Under the pieces are notes generated by a model. The model worked only from the letters and a program-made list of their open reading frames with translations. It had not been told where the DNA came from and did not search any database. The position numbers and the translations under genes were made by a program. A stretch of 64,000 bases of DNA from Haliclystus octoradiatus (lineage: Eukaryota; Cnidaria; Staurozoa; Stauromedusae; Haliclystidae), in contig OU744451.1 of NCBI GenBank assembly GCA_916610825.1, positions 17,693,307 to 17,757,306 on the forward strand, in the 5' to 3' direction. Of this stretch, positions 35,501-46,227 are shown in pieces; within the stretch, counting starts at the first letter, position 1; each line of letters begins with the position of its first letter.

Positions 35501-38500
35501 ACATTTCAGAAATCTCATCACTGGTCGCAATGTCACTCTGTTTACTGCCCACAAACCTTAATCCCACTCTTTTAAAACGTCACGTCCAATGAAATCTGAC
35601 CTTTATCAACGCTACTTTGGTATCATCATTGAATATATAACTGACATCCAATACATTAGAGAAGGTAATGTTGTCGCGGATTCCTTTTCTCGAATGCCTT
35701 CTACATCAACCCAATTGGTCAACTCATCTGAAAACTGAGACACTGCTGATGACAATGTATCTGGTATCAACCCTGTCCCTGTTCAACCATTGATTCCTGA
35801 AACTGATCTGCCAGCCATTGCCAATGGTCAACGCCTTGTTTAACTATCCTGTAATGGTCCCAACTTTGAATAACACGACATTGGCTCCAACCAACAACTC
35901 ATCTGTGAAACTTCAGAACCGTATCCACGCCCATTGGTCCAATCTGATCTACAACAACCAATTATCGGTATATTTCACAATCTTGGACACTTTGGTTTTC
36001 TCAAGACTGCCAATATGATAATGGAACGCTACCTTTGGCCAAACATGAGAAAACACATCAAAGAACATTGCCGCACCTGTCAAACATGTCAACAAGTAAA
36101 GACTGGCCGCAACACCCGTTTTTCAATTGGTACATTTGCATTATCTTCTAATCGTTTTGAGAGTGTTCACATTGACATAATTGGACCTCTACCGACACCA
36201 GTTTCTCCTCCTAAAAGTATCAATCAACTACCAGCCAGATATTTACGCACTACCATTGATCGTCACGCTGGCTAGCTCGAAGCTACTCCATTGGTCAACA
36301 CCACTACTCCAGATGTCGCACACGCCTTCATCAACATATGGCTTGCCCACTTTGGAGTGCCTCTCTATGTTATGACTGACCGTGGTTCACAATTTGAATC
36401 TGAATTCGTTTATCATGTTATCTCTTGCAGTTGTTTTCCATCTTTTACGCACTACAGCATATAATCCTCAAGCCAATTGTAAGATTGAACGACATCACCG
36501 CAGCATCAAACTTATTCTGAAAGTCCGTAGCATCAAATGGCTCAAGATCTTCCTATCGCCTTACTTGCTCTTCACAGTGCACCTGATGACGGTGTCATTT
36601 CTCCATTTACACAACTTACTGGTGAACGCATTATAGTACCGCGTATTCTGGCAACTGAAGACGCTGATCCAACGTCTTAAAAAAATTTCAATAGATGATT
36701 TATTACACACACTATCTCCTAGAAAACAACGAAAGATCGAACAGAAAGAAATCAACAATGCTACATTCCAAAAGATCTATTTGGAATTGATCACAAACAG
36801 GTCCAGTTGATCGCGTAAAACGTTGTAGTCGTACTTCTACACTTACCTCTCGAACTACCGTCTTACCAACTTCACCTGACCCATTTCAAGATGTCCCATC
36901 GCAATCTTCAACCAGTACTTCAGATGCACCAACTCCACCATCCACAGCACCAAATTCCAGACGCAAACAATTCTACATTAGTACATAAATCAACAACTAC
37001 ACGAACTGGTCGTTACGTAAGAATAAACCTTAACCCTAATTACATATATTATTGAGAAATCATGACTAGGAGATGCAAGCAAAAAAAAGAAGAACACGAC
37101 ATTATATCTATCATACCATTTATTTTAGAACTTAAATCCCTTTTTTATTATTTATAATCAATCATATAATCCTTATACATTTTAGCTTTTAACATTTTTA
37201 TCACCCTATGCCATGCATTGTTATTTCTTCCCTGGCTCCACCATCTGGCGGGGGGAGTAATGTAAGAACCTTCCCGAACCCTCTTAACATTCTAGAACAT
37301 GGGATAACCTATATGACTCATATAATGACAATGCATGATCTAGAAGTTTCTAGCATTTATCTCAACACTATAAATACAGTAAATGAGAACTATGAGAACT
37401 TAATGTACAGTCAACTATCAACATGTTAACTTGGAATAAATATTATTATTTATAAGAAAAAAATATACAAATCAATTCAACCTACGTTGTTATTCTTGTT
37501 TCTTCAACATAAATTTACAGTTCTCATCAATTGGTCCGCACTCTCTTGTTATTTTTTTTATTCCATCCAACATACTACATATACTTTTCATTTATCATGC
37601 CTGAGAAAAGTTACGGTTCTCATCAAGAATATATTGCAGCAACTTTTCAAATAATGATGAGTGCAATTGTATCTCTAACTGAGTATACATGCTACTGATG
37701 TATGGTCTATTGCTACAATATAAATAAATCAATTCTCGATGCGCTGATTCTAGGTTAATCATACCGTCATGATCAAAACATTCGACAAAGATCATTTTGA
37801 TTTAAAAAGAAACGAACTTGTTGCAATGTTCATCTTCCGTGTTCAAGAACCATCTCAGAATGAATCTATGGCACTCAATGAAATACGAATACAAACTTCT
37901 GCATCTTCAAGGCTTTCCATTGGTATAAGGTCAGTATATTTGTTTGCTTTTAATGATTGTATAGGAATAGCCTTAAATATATGTAGCTTCATGTACATTT
38001 TCCATTTTTTACATGATGGGTATAGATATTGATTCATTTAACTCGTCTGTATGCATGGCTAAGACAGTCATATGGATTTATGTCTTTTATTTTAATAGCG
38101 TTTTTCTAAGCTGTTGTGATTGGCTTATAAAACATTAACAATATTGCAAGACTATCGAGAAGCTATTTTAATAACGACAAAATCTGCGTTATGACAGGGA
38201 ACTCAGCTTGCAAGTATGTATTTAGTAATAATTCATGAGAAAATATTGCCAGGATTCATTCAGCCCATGCCTAAGCTTGTTATATAATAGTATTGTTTAT
38301 AGGTACAGGATACAACTGAGTATACAAAAGCGTTTAAAAGGGCTAATCTGACCAGCATTATTTTTAGTTTTGAGTTACACTATCTTATTCTTTGTAATTA
38401 CAATGGACGGATGGATGTTTATTGGTCACTTTTCAAAGTATTGGAGAATTTGATGGGACGACAATTTATAGTGAAATCAAATTTAGAGCCTTCGTGGATA

Positions 38501-41354
38501 TTGACATTTTTAATTGTGTTAAAATTGCAGTTTGGAGCTTTTTGCGAAAGGTATAATCAAAGCGTTTTCTTTCTTATACGACGGGATCGATGAATGACGA
38601 ACCTTTTGCAAAGTGCAAACTTTTGCTGCAGTAGCAGAATGGAAAATGGAAAATATTTTGGATCGATGTGTAGACCGTGAAATTGTAAGATTCATAACTT
38701 TGACAAAGAAGTTCAAAGTATGACCATGGTTGGTCATCCAATATGATTCTATTGAATTTCTTGTGGAGTACATTAAAATTTATAGAAGAAGTACTATGAA
38801 GGATAATATATACATTATAAGCTGAAAAATAATGCATTTCTAAATTTCTATAGCTAAAAATGAACCAATTGTCGACTATCTAAACATTGCAAGAGAAGGA
38901 TCAAATTTCATCAATGAAGTTCCCTGAATAAAATCTTAACGTAACGTACACTACACACAATATATAGCTGATTAAAAGTCTATAGATCCATAAGTGAATG
39001 GATGAGTTCATGGAGACTGACAGGTTGCAAATCATGACTCTAATTATCCTTTGTTGGGAGGATTGGTTGGCCGGGTAAATCTGTAAACTTTTGAATATGG
39101 ATTTTGTCTTTTGAACCATATTCCATAACTTCCATCATTAATATATCGTTATCATTTATTCTAGATCATACTGCAGCACTGGGTATTTAATACCCCACTG
39201 TAATGAACATTGTATCGATAAAGATGATCAATCTGGACATTATCGCTGTGACTATAAAACCGGAAAGAAAATATGCCTAGCATCTTGGTATGGTCCTTCA
39301 TGTCTTTCAAAAAGGGACCATTGTATTCCCAGTAATGATACATCGGGGCATTTTAAATGTCACAATGTGACTGGTGACATTATTTGTTTACATGGATGGA
39401 AAAATGTCACCTCAAACTGCACAGAAAAAGGTAAACACATAACACCTGAATAAAAAAATATGAGGTTGTCAGGTGTATCTCTCTTTGGCGGTTCTATATA
39501 ACAATAATCAGTTTAGTGGTATTTTTCATGTAATTTCAGACTCTACGCACTAATAAATACGTAGAGTAGGAATAAATAGGGCAATTTTCGAGACCCTTAA
39601 GATTTATTTGATTTGTATGCAATGCTGAATTCATGTTCAAATAATTTACATTTCCTAGATGTGCAACAAAGTACTCAAATTTCCAAATTGAGAACTACCA
39701 AAATGTCATCGTATAATCCAACTTCATCAACCCGTTTATTCGAACATATCACCTTCTATACCACCGAAGTAACAGCCAGAGAATCAAGTCTACAACGCAC
39801 GTGTCAAGTAACTTCCACGATGGCACCCAAAACGCTCGTTTCGATACGCACTTTCACTTCAAAACAAGCGTGGTATTCATCAATCAATGCTATTAATGAA
39901 TCTATCGCTGTATATAGTGTTTCTAAAGTAAAGAGTACTGCGAATGAAGTGCAAACTGTAACAGGTCATAGCTTACATTCATTTCAATATAGCCAAACCA
40001 AAGGTCAACTAATCACACCGTCAATTCCAGTCAGTCGCATGAAGTTATCATCCATGAAAGTAATAGATGGGTCAAAAGAATCAAAGAGCTTTGCTACAGG
40101 AAACGAAAAACGGAACTCTCTCGTCCAATTTCTTATATATTCTATATTTGGATTGCTTATTATACTCATGATAATCGTTGTCTTAATTTGGGCTATCAAG
40201 AAACAAAGGTAAGAATCGTTAATTGGAAACTATAAGTTAGCTAATGCTGCAATGTTTCCACATATTGAAACATTTGAAGATATATGTAATATTTCCAAAA
40301 TTGATTCGTCAGATCTATATGCAACTCCAGTCGGATTTTGTTACTCAAATGTTTTACTAAAAATGCGTTAATATTTTCCCCTACGTTGTGTGCCGTTGGT
40401 TTAGTTGGCGTCTATATAGGGCGTTTTCACATCGGCCACATATTGATGTTCCGTAACAATGCATCCCGAGGTCAAGGTCTACTTCAATATACACATGAAT
40501 ATTATATGTCAAATATGAAATATCCTGATGTAGTTGCTGGTAGCAAGATATAGAGTATCGTTGTATTTTTCAACATCCGCAAAATCTTTGTGTTGTTATT
40601 TGTTTATTTCCATTCATTTAATAAAAATTATTCTTGTATCTATCAAAAATCCATATATGTACTAAACTTGTAAACAGTCATACAAATATGAAGCGAATTT
40701 GTGGAACTGACAGTTCAATTCCGTTTCCAAGAAACTAATTTTACTTATCTTGTCCCGAGAAAAATTTCAAACTTCAGGATTAGAGCTTTTGAATAACCAT
40801 ATGCGACAACTTTTGTTGATATTATTTATTTAACAATATTAGGATGGACTTTAATATCGTGCTTCAGCTAGAATACTCTTTTTTAAAAGTTTCTTACAAA
40901 GAAGGGTTGAAATGAAATTTTAAACTGCATTTGTGAATTCAATTTGAATTTTGTCAATGAGCGCAATACTATAGATATTATCTATAATATAGTATGACTA
41001 GTATGTTGGATTATTTTGATAACACCATATTTCAGAGTACATCAACCACGAAATACTCCACTGAAAGTGCAAGTTCGCCCATCTTCATACAAAGAGGAAT
41101 CAAATATCTCAATTGAAATTATGAAGAAAAACAACCCGCATTTCAACGAAGGATTATGGTACAGTACTTCAACATTGGATGGCAATGAGGATCTCAACCA
41201 ATGGCAGACAAGGAATATCCGCGCCACAACTATCAATGACGAAAAATTAAGATGGGAGAACTACAAGAAAGGGAATGTAAATAACGTAAATAAATGCAAT
41301 CGGGATATTACAAAAAGCGATTTACCAGATGTTCAAGTAACATCAACCGTTTAA
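26532..41354 (+). CDS. DSL-type Notch ligand (Delta/Jagged-like) without EGF repeats, six exons
   Basis: Exons 26532-26597, 28961-29230, 37754-37929, 39165-39430, 39659-40208 and 41036-41354 join with GT...AG borders and matching phases into 549 codons ending TAA. Residues 1-22 are a signal peptide (ILFLLLFCFVW). Exons 2-3 resemble the MNNL domain of Notch ligands (GVCCDNQCQGDCDNYFEIC; VQLQFSEW-like end; RLSIGIR). Exon 4 holds a DSL domain with exact CX8CX3CX11CX8CX8C spacing (C...SGHYRC...CLASWYGPSC), then a second half-DSL (CX11CX8CX10C, SGHFKC, LHGW). No EGF repeats follow. Exon 5 gives a Ser/Thr-rich stalk and one membrane helix (about residues 412-438), exon 6 a tail of about 105 residues. 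Expected role is cell-surface Notch signalling. The FGHY Phe that contacts Notch in Jagged-1 is Ser here. Intron 2 (8.5 kb) is full of mobile elements. Confidence 0.85.
26643..26971. repeat. 329-bp MITE in intron 1 of the DSL gene
   Basis: The ends are inverted repeats of about 28 bp, starting AGCCTGCGTACCAG and closing with its complement. The inside is AT-rich with no frame. Flanks AACTACGTACT and AACTACATAAA are similar in 8 of 11 positions and could be an eroded 11-bp target duplication. Confidence 0.75.
28298..28494. repeat. 197-bp MITE in intron 1 of the DSL gene
   Basis: Left end AGCCTGGATTCCATTTAGAA and the complement of the right end (AGTCTGGTTTCCATTTAGAA) match for about 30 bp. The 94-codon open frame over it is a by-product. 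No target duplication was found. Confidence 0.65.
29447..31223 (+). repeat. Dispersed repeat, copy split by a hAT element
   Basis: 29447-29503 and 31065-31223 together match the continuous repeat at 3015-3218. The hAT element lies between the two halves. Confidence 0.75.
29504..31064. mobile_element. Non-autonomous hAT-type element with perfect 8-bp target duplication
   Basis: The element starts CAGGCCCGGATA and ends with the exact complement TATCCGGGCCTG. It is flanked on both sides by CTGCTCAG (29496-29503 and 31065-31072). An 8-bp duplication and CAGG-type ends are hallmarks of hAT elements. The related repeat copy at 3015-3218 has a single CTGCTCAG at the same place, confirming insertion. 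No transposase frame exists in the 1561 bp. Inside, GTCAATTGTT recurs at about 30617, 30738, 30804 and 30824, possible subterminal transposase-binding repeats. Confidence 0.9.
32297..32570 (+). repeat. 5' LTR of Gypsy element 3
   Basis: 274 bp, TG...CA, followed by a leader of about 92 bases that leads to a gag ATG at 32663. Confidence 0.82.
32663..33566 (+). pseudogene. gag of Gypsy element 3, broken
   Basis: ATG at 32663 opens MPENQEQSQHVDN and soon loses frame; another piece at 33291-33566 reads DELLKTQLLRCLPDQLRLPL, typical of gag capsid C-terminal sequence in Gypsy elements that lack a zinc knuckle. Stops and frame changes separate the two. Confidence 0.6.
33746..36640 (+). pseudogene. 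pol of Gypsy element 3 (protease, RT, RNase H, integrase), broken
   Basis: The protease shows KFLVDTGAACSIFP (DTG near 33876). The reverse transcriptase is spread over three frames: FTKLDLAKAYHQIPV (first catalytic Asp), MPFGLRNAAQTFQRF, and LAYIDDILVFS (YIDD at 34822-34833), then FLNFYRRFVPQYA. RNase H is cut by about 70 extra bases at 35280-35350. The integrase zinc domain reads LGHFGFLKTANMI...WPNMRKHI...CRTCQTCQQVK at about 35985-36100, then VHIDIIGPLPTP with the first catalytic Asp. At least six frame breaks are visible. Confidence 0.8.
37261..37606 (+). repeat. 3' LTR of Gypsy element 3 followed by a duplicated leader and gag start
   Basis: The LTR ends at 37519, but similarity to the element's 5' region continues to about 37606, through the leader and the gag ATG (37597, MPEK). 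So the right end is LTR plus leader, not LTR followed by host DNA. Confidence 0.72.
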
Positions 41355-42079
41355 ATTCAATTAAATAATTAATAAATACTTTAAAATGCATATTAAACAT
41401 ACTTGGTAAACATTTATTGAGGTGGTTGACAATTAAAGTCATGTGCAATGTTTCTTATGGAGATAACCTATCTACACCAGCACATGCATTTTCTAGTTTA
41501 TTCGTATAAAGGGCTTCTAGTGTCACGTGGCGTATACAATCATTTGCAATTACAGGAAGACAAAAAATCACGTTAATGTGACTGTAATATGATTCGATGT
41601 TAGTTTATTGTGTATTTCAATCATTATTTTCTGTCTGTCGTAATTCCAAATCATGAGAATCACTTCTCATTGAGAGGCACTACTGCAAAGAGCAAAACAT
41701 CCTATCAGCACATTGAAAATATAATTTCTAGATTTCACATGATTTCTAGAATGCAGTAAAATAAAATTTCATCATATATAATAACATTTTACCCAATGAT
41801 AAATTTATTTGTAGACCTATATATATATATATATACATGCTATACTTTAAAATTTCTATTCAAACAATATGTCTGTGTTGCTATACTTTTGGGCTTAGAA
41901 ACATGATATTCTCATATTCCTTGATAAGCTATAAGCTGCAAGGTATTCACAACACCATATTTAACTCATCATAGGCTATATTGCAGAAATCGAATAGCAT
42001 AGCCTTTATCATTAATGAAAATACTCCACAATGAAACAGTTTTGTCGATCATGGATTCAGCGTTTGGACTAGAGATTAA
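41355..42079. other. Noncoding 3' flanks between convergent genes
   Basis: The DSL gene ends at 41354 and the minus-strand paraplegin-like gene ends at 42080. AATAAA-like sequence near 41369-41374 may be the poly(A) signal of the DSL gene. An (AT)n tract lies at 41818-41836. No further gene seen. Confidence 0.55.
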
Positions 42080-44589
42080 TTAACACGGTGCAACTGTTTC
42101 ATCAACCTTGGTTTTCTCCCGCACACTAGACAGGTTATCAAATAAATGTCTCTTATCACCATACGCAGGCATACCAATTAATTCAACTAATTGATCATAA
42201 TCAACAACTTCGTTGTCAAGCAAAGCATTTGCCAACTAGAAAAGAGAGTGAAGAATGGTTATGATGTAGTTAAAATGTCAAAAATAAATACCTTAACAAT
42301 TGTGATAGAACAGATTTAAGCAAGCAAAAAACTCGAACTTACTTTATTGACACTGTGAATAGCCTGCGCGCAGACCCAAATAATTTTTTGATAATCATCG
42401 CAAAGAGATTTGGGTCTGCGTGCAGGCTACACTGTGAATAACTAGCTCAGCGATTGATAGGTACATTGCATAGATATTCTTTATATGTAAATCTCTATTG
42501 AATTTCTCAAATAAAAAAATCAGGTATACTTTTTACAGATTGATGTATAGGAAGTTCATCCTATACAGTAGGAATCTGAAACGTTGGTCGTTCTTTCAGT
42601 TTTTCTAAAAATTATATGGTAGCGTTCATTTTGGGCCAATCGGTCAAATGAATCGTTCAAAAGTTACATTTTTCTATATATATTCTTTTATTGTACATCG
42701 GCTCTATATGTATATTTGACAACATGACAATAGCGAGAAAAGGAATTGCCATTATATAATTATAGAGGAAAATAAGTTGGTAATAAAATAAGGTTGTAGC
42801 ATTTAGGTTTTTCCTGTATTCGCCCAACACCTTTTAGATAACGACTGAAACTATAACAACAAAAACAACAACATGAACTGTGAACTCACAGCATTTAGTT
42901 TTGTTTCATTTTCCAGTACAACTTTTTCTGTTGCCTCGAAAGCCTTGTGAACTAATTTGTTCGCTTCCTATAGAAATTAAAATAAGAAACATACCATTAG
43001 CAGATATAGCGGACAGTTTTCGAATAATTTCAGTAATTTTTATCAATTGCATAATCTAATAAATAAGATCAATATATTTGAAAAAAAAAAAATTTGAAAA
43101 AAAAACTAAAATAATAAAGGTTCATATCTACAAATGTCAGTCAGTCGAAGCTTCAAACTAAAATTTACCCTGCAATAAGCATTTATATGGATCGCAATGC
43201 GTAAGATGTCAAAATGCAGGGGAGAGGACAAATCGAATCCAAATGTTTATTTTTTTATATCAAATCTATTGATACAGTATAGCCACTGCAACCCATTTCA
43301 GTGCAAGTCGAAATTACCAATGATTTCAGTTATTCAAGTTATATGAAATTGTTTGAAATGTGAGTCAAAATGAAACATTTTAGATTTCCGCTACTTCATG
43401 TTTCACATCAGAAGGTGATCATCAGGCGATTTATTCCAACTATCCTACAAAAATTCATCCCTATCCTATATGAGCTACTAAGTTTCAAAGTTGATTGGTT
43501 ATGGGCTGTGCTATTGTTTATTAGATTATGTCTATTGTATAAAATTCCGGTTTTAGTTGCTACGATGTCTTTAGATTAGTGAGATAAAATTTGCTCTCGT
43601 GGCAGCATTTGGAAATCAATTCCGATCTTTTGTTAAGTAGATTGACTTTCTTGTAGGTTATAATGTGATATTTTTCGGTTAGGCATAGGTTACATTTTTT
43701 TGAGGTGTTGTTGTAGGCTGCACAACATCAACTGGTAAATATTAGCAATCACTGCAGCCTACAACAACTCCTCACAAAAATGTAACCTATGCCTAACTTA
43801 ATAACTTAACAAAAAATCGTATAGGATAGGAATGAATTTTTGTAGGATAGTTGAAATAAATCGCCTGATGATCACCTTCTGGTGTGAAACCTGAAGTAGC
43901 GGAAATCTAGAATGCTTCATTTTTGACTCTCATTTTATATAAATGCTCTGATTAATTTCATTGAGCACAATACCAAAAAGCTGGTGTGGAACAATCCCAC
44001 TATTATTATTGTTATATTATTATTATGAAATTGTTTATCAAGGATTTGACTAGAACCTAGTTCACAGGCTTTCAGATTCAGATTACAGGAAAGCAAGAAT
44101 TCCATTTATCCGAATTGCATTCGAGTAGGTTACACTGTACAAGCTTCATAACATGAAGATTTTGAGAGTGCAACAATATTTGTTTTGAAAGCCGAAATTT
44201 GTTTGCTAAGAAACACCACGGAAGGTGAGGTTGGTGATAGCTGTAACATTTTGAAGTTGACAAATAATTTTATACAAATGCAGGCTCTAAGATAAATTTA
44301 TCTTGACGTTGCCACACATGCTTTAGTATATATCGTTGCCTGCCTTTCCTGTAATTCAGAATTTCAAATCTTTCTGAATATTTGATAAAGTACAATCTAA
44401 TTACATTTCTAACATGCTTCAATAACCAATTAGATGACGATTAGGAAGAAGTTTTAAGAAAATATTATAGCAAACCTGATCAATTGTTCTTGCTAATTTA
44501 TCACTATAAGGACGAATTGATACATCATTTCGATTTCGCATAGGGAATGATAAAGGTCCAACAGTTTCATTCATTCCAAAATGTACGAT
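42080..44589 (-). CDS. Paraplegin (m-AAA protease, SPG7-like), last three exons
   Basis: Minus strand. Exons 44589-44476, 42967-42890 and 42235-42080 join in phase 0 into 115 codons and end TAA. The reading includes HFGMNETVGPLSFPM, then PYSDKLARTIDQ, NKLVHKAFEATEKV and LNALANALLDNEVVDYDQL with VELIG. This matches the C-terminal protease-domain helices of FtsH/m-AAA proteins, and ALANALL.EV.(N/D)Y...LIG with GPxSFP is closest to paraplegin. These are zinc proteases and AAA unfoldases of the mitochondrial inner membrane; the AAA and HEXXH regions are not here. No preceding exon was found up to 46 kb, so either a long intron follows or this is a truncated duplicate. Confidence in family is good, in completeness low. 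Confidence 0.78.
42361..42428. repeat. 68-bp hairpin insertion with 11-bp target duplication
   Basis: The arms AGCCTGCGCGCAGACCCAAA and the complement of the right end are near-perfect inverted repeats of about 21 bp around a 26-base loop. ACACTGTGAAT flanks it directly on both sides (42350-42360 and 42429-42439), a clear target duplication. It lies in an intron of the paraplegin-like gene. Similar end sequences occur near 17413, 26203 and 29752. Confidence 0.85.
43361..43932. repeat. 572-bp foldback element in a paraplegin intron
   Basis: Outer inverted repeats of over 100 bp start TGAGTCAAAA at each end. A second inverted pair lies inside (about 43683-43722 with 43757-43798, sharing TAGGTTACATTTTT), so nearly the whole element folds on itself. 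No target duplication was recognised. The open frame at 43370-43579 lies in the repeat. Confidence 0.8.
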
Positions 44590-46138
44590 CTGAAAAACAA
44601 AGACATAGATAAATAACGCAAACACCAGCAGAGGGTCCATATACCTGAATGGTTGATACAAAAGTTAAAATAAATCTAGATCAGAAAACGTATACAACAA
44701 TAAAGGTAAAATTAGATGACTGCTGATTATTCATTAATAATTAATCTTCATTCCCATCAACATCGTCTATGACATGGCATATATAAAAGTTCAAAATCAG
44801 CAATATATCGAAAATTGTCATATGTCAGAGCAAATAGTAAAATAGGAAATAGCTGATAGAGGTTTTTCCATGCTTCGAAGATCATATGGAAGTATGACTT
44901 TTGCGCATATCATAATCTTTATCATAATCGTAGATAATGAATGCATAATTCTTTCAATAAATGGGTTACAAAATAGCTACAACGCTTACATTTCAACAAT
45001 GAAGTACTAGAAGGACATTAGTCTGTCATTTCATACCACTTTAAATAATATTAATAATAATAACCACTCAATGGAGACACGTTGGCTTAAAAGTATCTGC
45101 ACTTTCCACAGTACTCTTTACTACATATTATCTTCAAATACTAACCCAGCTACTTAACAATCACCGTGGTGGGCAACATTTGTGTCTACTGACGACTCGA
45201 TTCTCGATGTTATTGAAGAAGTTGATTTCAATTTAGCAATGAGATTGAAAGGTAGGCTTATGAAACTAGACTACATAGTTTCGTACTCTATTCTCACAAC
45301 AACTGACTATATGTTCTAATCAAGATGATAACCGTTTTTAGTTTTATGAAGATTTGTTTCTTTTATCAATTCATTAACCGATGAATACCTACTGCCTAGT
45401 AAATATCGTCTGGATTAACCTTGATTTACTTTTTCAACGATCAGTCAATGCAAATAAATATACAATGATTACTAGAATGTGGCATAACCAAACAACTGCA
45501 TTTGCTTAAACTATGCTTTTCTGATTTATTTTATCAAGATGAAGGTGTATTACATCAAACCTTCGAATGCCCATGTTTTGAATCCCTAAAAGAACTGACC
45601 CTGTGCCTGGGTCACAAGGGATACGTCTGAGAAATGCGGTATGACAGCGTGTTTTGCACTCCAAACAAATGAAGCAGGTCAGACTTGTAACATTATCATG
45701 TTAAGTCAAATACAGTCTATGCCTATCTTTCGTTTTCTGTTGTCCTCTTCAAACTTGAAATGCAATAGTCATAACATACATAGCTATTTATCACTGTAGT
45801 CCAATAACTTAGCTTGTGAATCTTCCATTGAAACCCAAAACTTTTCGTTTGCAAATGCAAATGAGAGGTTGCCATGCATCTATTTTTTTTTATCTAAAAG
45901 GGTTCAATATTGTAAAATGAAATTTTGTTAACTGCCATCGTTTTGAAACGTTGTGGGTCCACTTCACTGGATACTGTATCAATTAATACTGTTTCTCTAC
46001 CAATATAACATACATACTAACATACTACCATACTGAGTGTTGGCTATTGTAGCAAGTACTTTGTGGCACGGGGACTAAATTGAAACTATTATACAATAAA
46101 ATAATAATAAAATGTATGCAATTTATAAATTTCAGATG
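44590..46138. other. Noncoding stretch, no gene confirmed
   Basis: A possible plus-strand exon-like run near 45170-45271 (WWATFVSTDDSILDVIEE, before a GTAGGC donor) was seen but could not be linked to a family or a neighbouring exon. Upstream paraplegin exons were looked for and not found. Confidence 0.4.
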
Positions 46139-46227
46139 TTGAGCTTTCCACTTCAGCTTCCAGACAATTCAATAAAGTCTGATCCGCAGTAAAACACAGT
46201 AGCATTGACTATAGCAAGCAGTACAGG

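Larger units (their letters stand above)
32297..37519 (+). mobile_element. Ty3/Gypsy LTR retrotransposon 3, decayed, in DSL intron 2
   Basis: LTRs at 32297-32570 and 37261-37519 both start TGTARGAACC and end TTTACA; they differ at many positions. A run of G and A (GGCGGGGGGAG) sits just before the right LTR as a polypurine tract. Plus strand order is gag, DTG protease, reverse transcriptase with YIDD, RNase H and an integrase zinc-binding domain, as in Ty3/Gypsy. All domains are broken by stops and shifts. The element runs in the same direction as the host gene, in its 8.5-kb intron. Confidence 0.88.

Noticed and set aside
40338-40553. 71-codon open frame in the last intron of the DSL gene
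   Set aside because: It lies in the intron between exons whose phases already match, and has no domain.
45170-45271. Exon-like plus-strand run before a GTAGGC donor
   Set aside because: No partner exon or family; composition alone is not enough.
45541-45640. Possible upstream paraplegin exon on the minus strand
   Set aside because: The frame has stops and only a vague resemblance to the ALGFAQ region.
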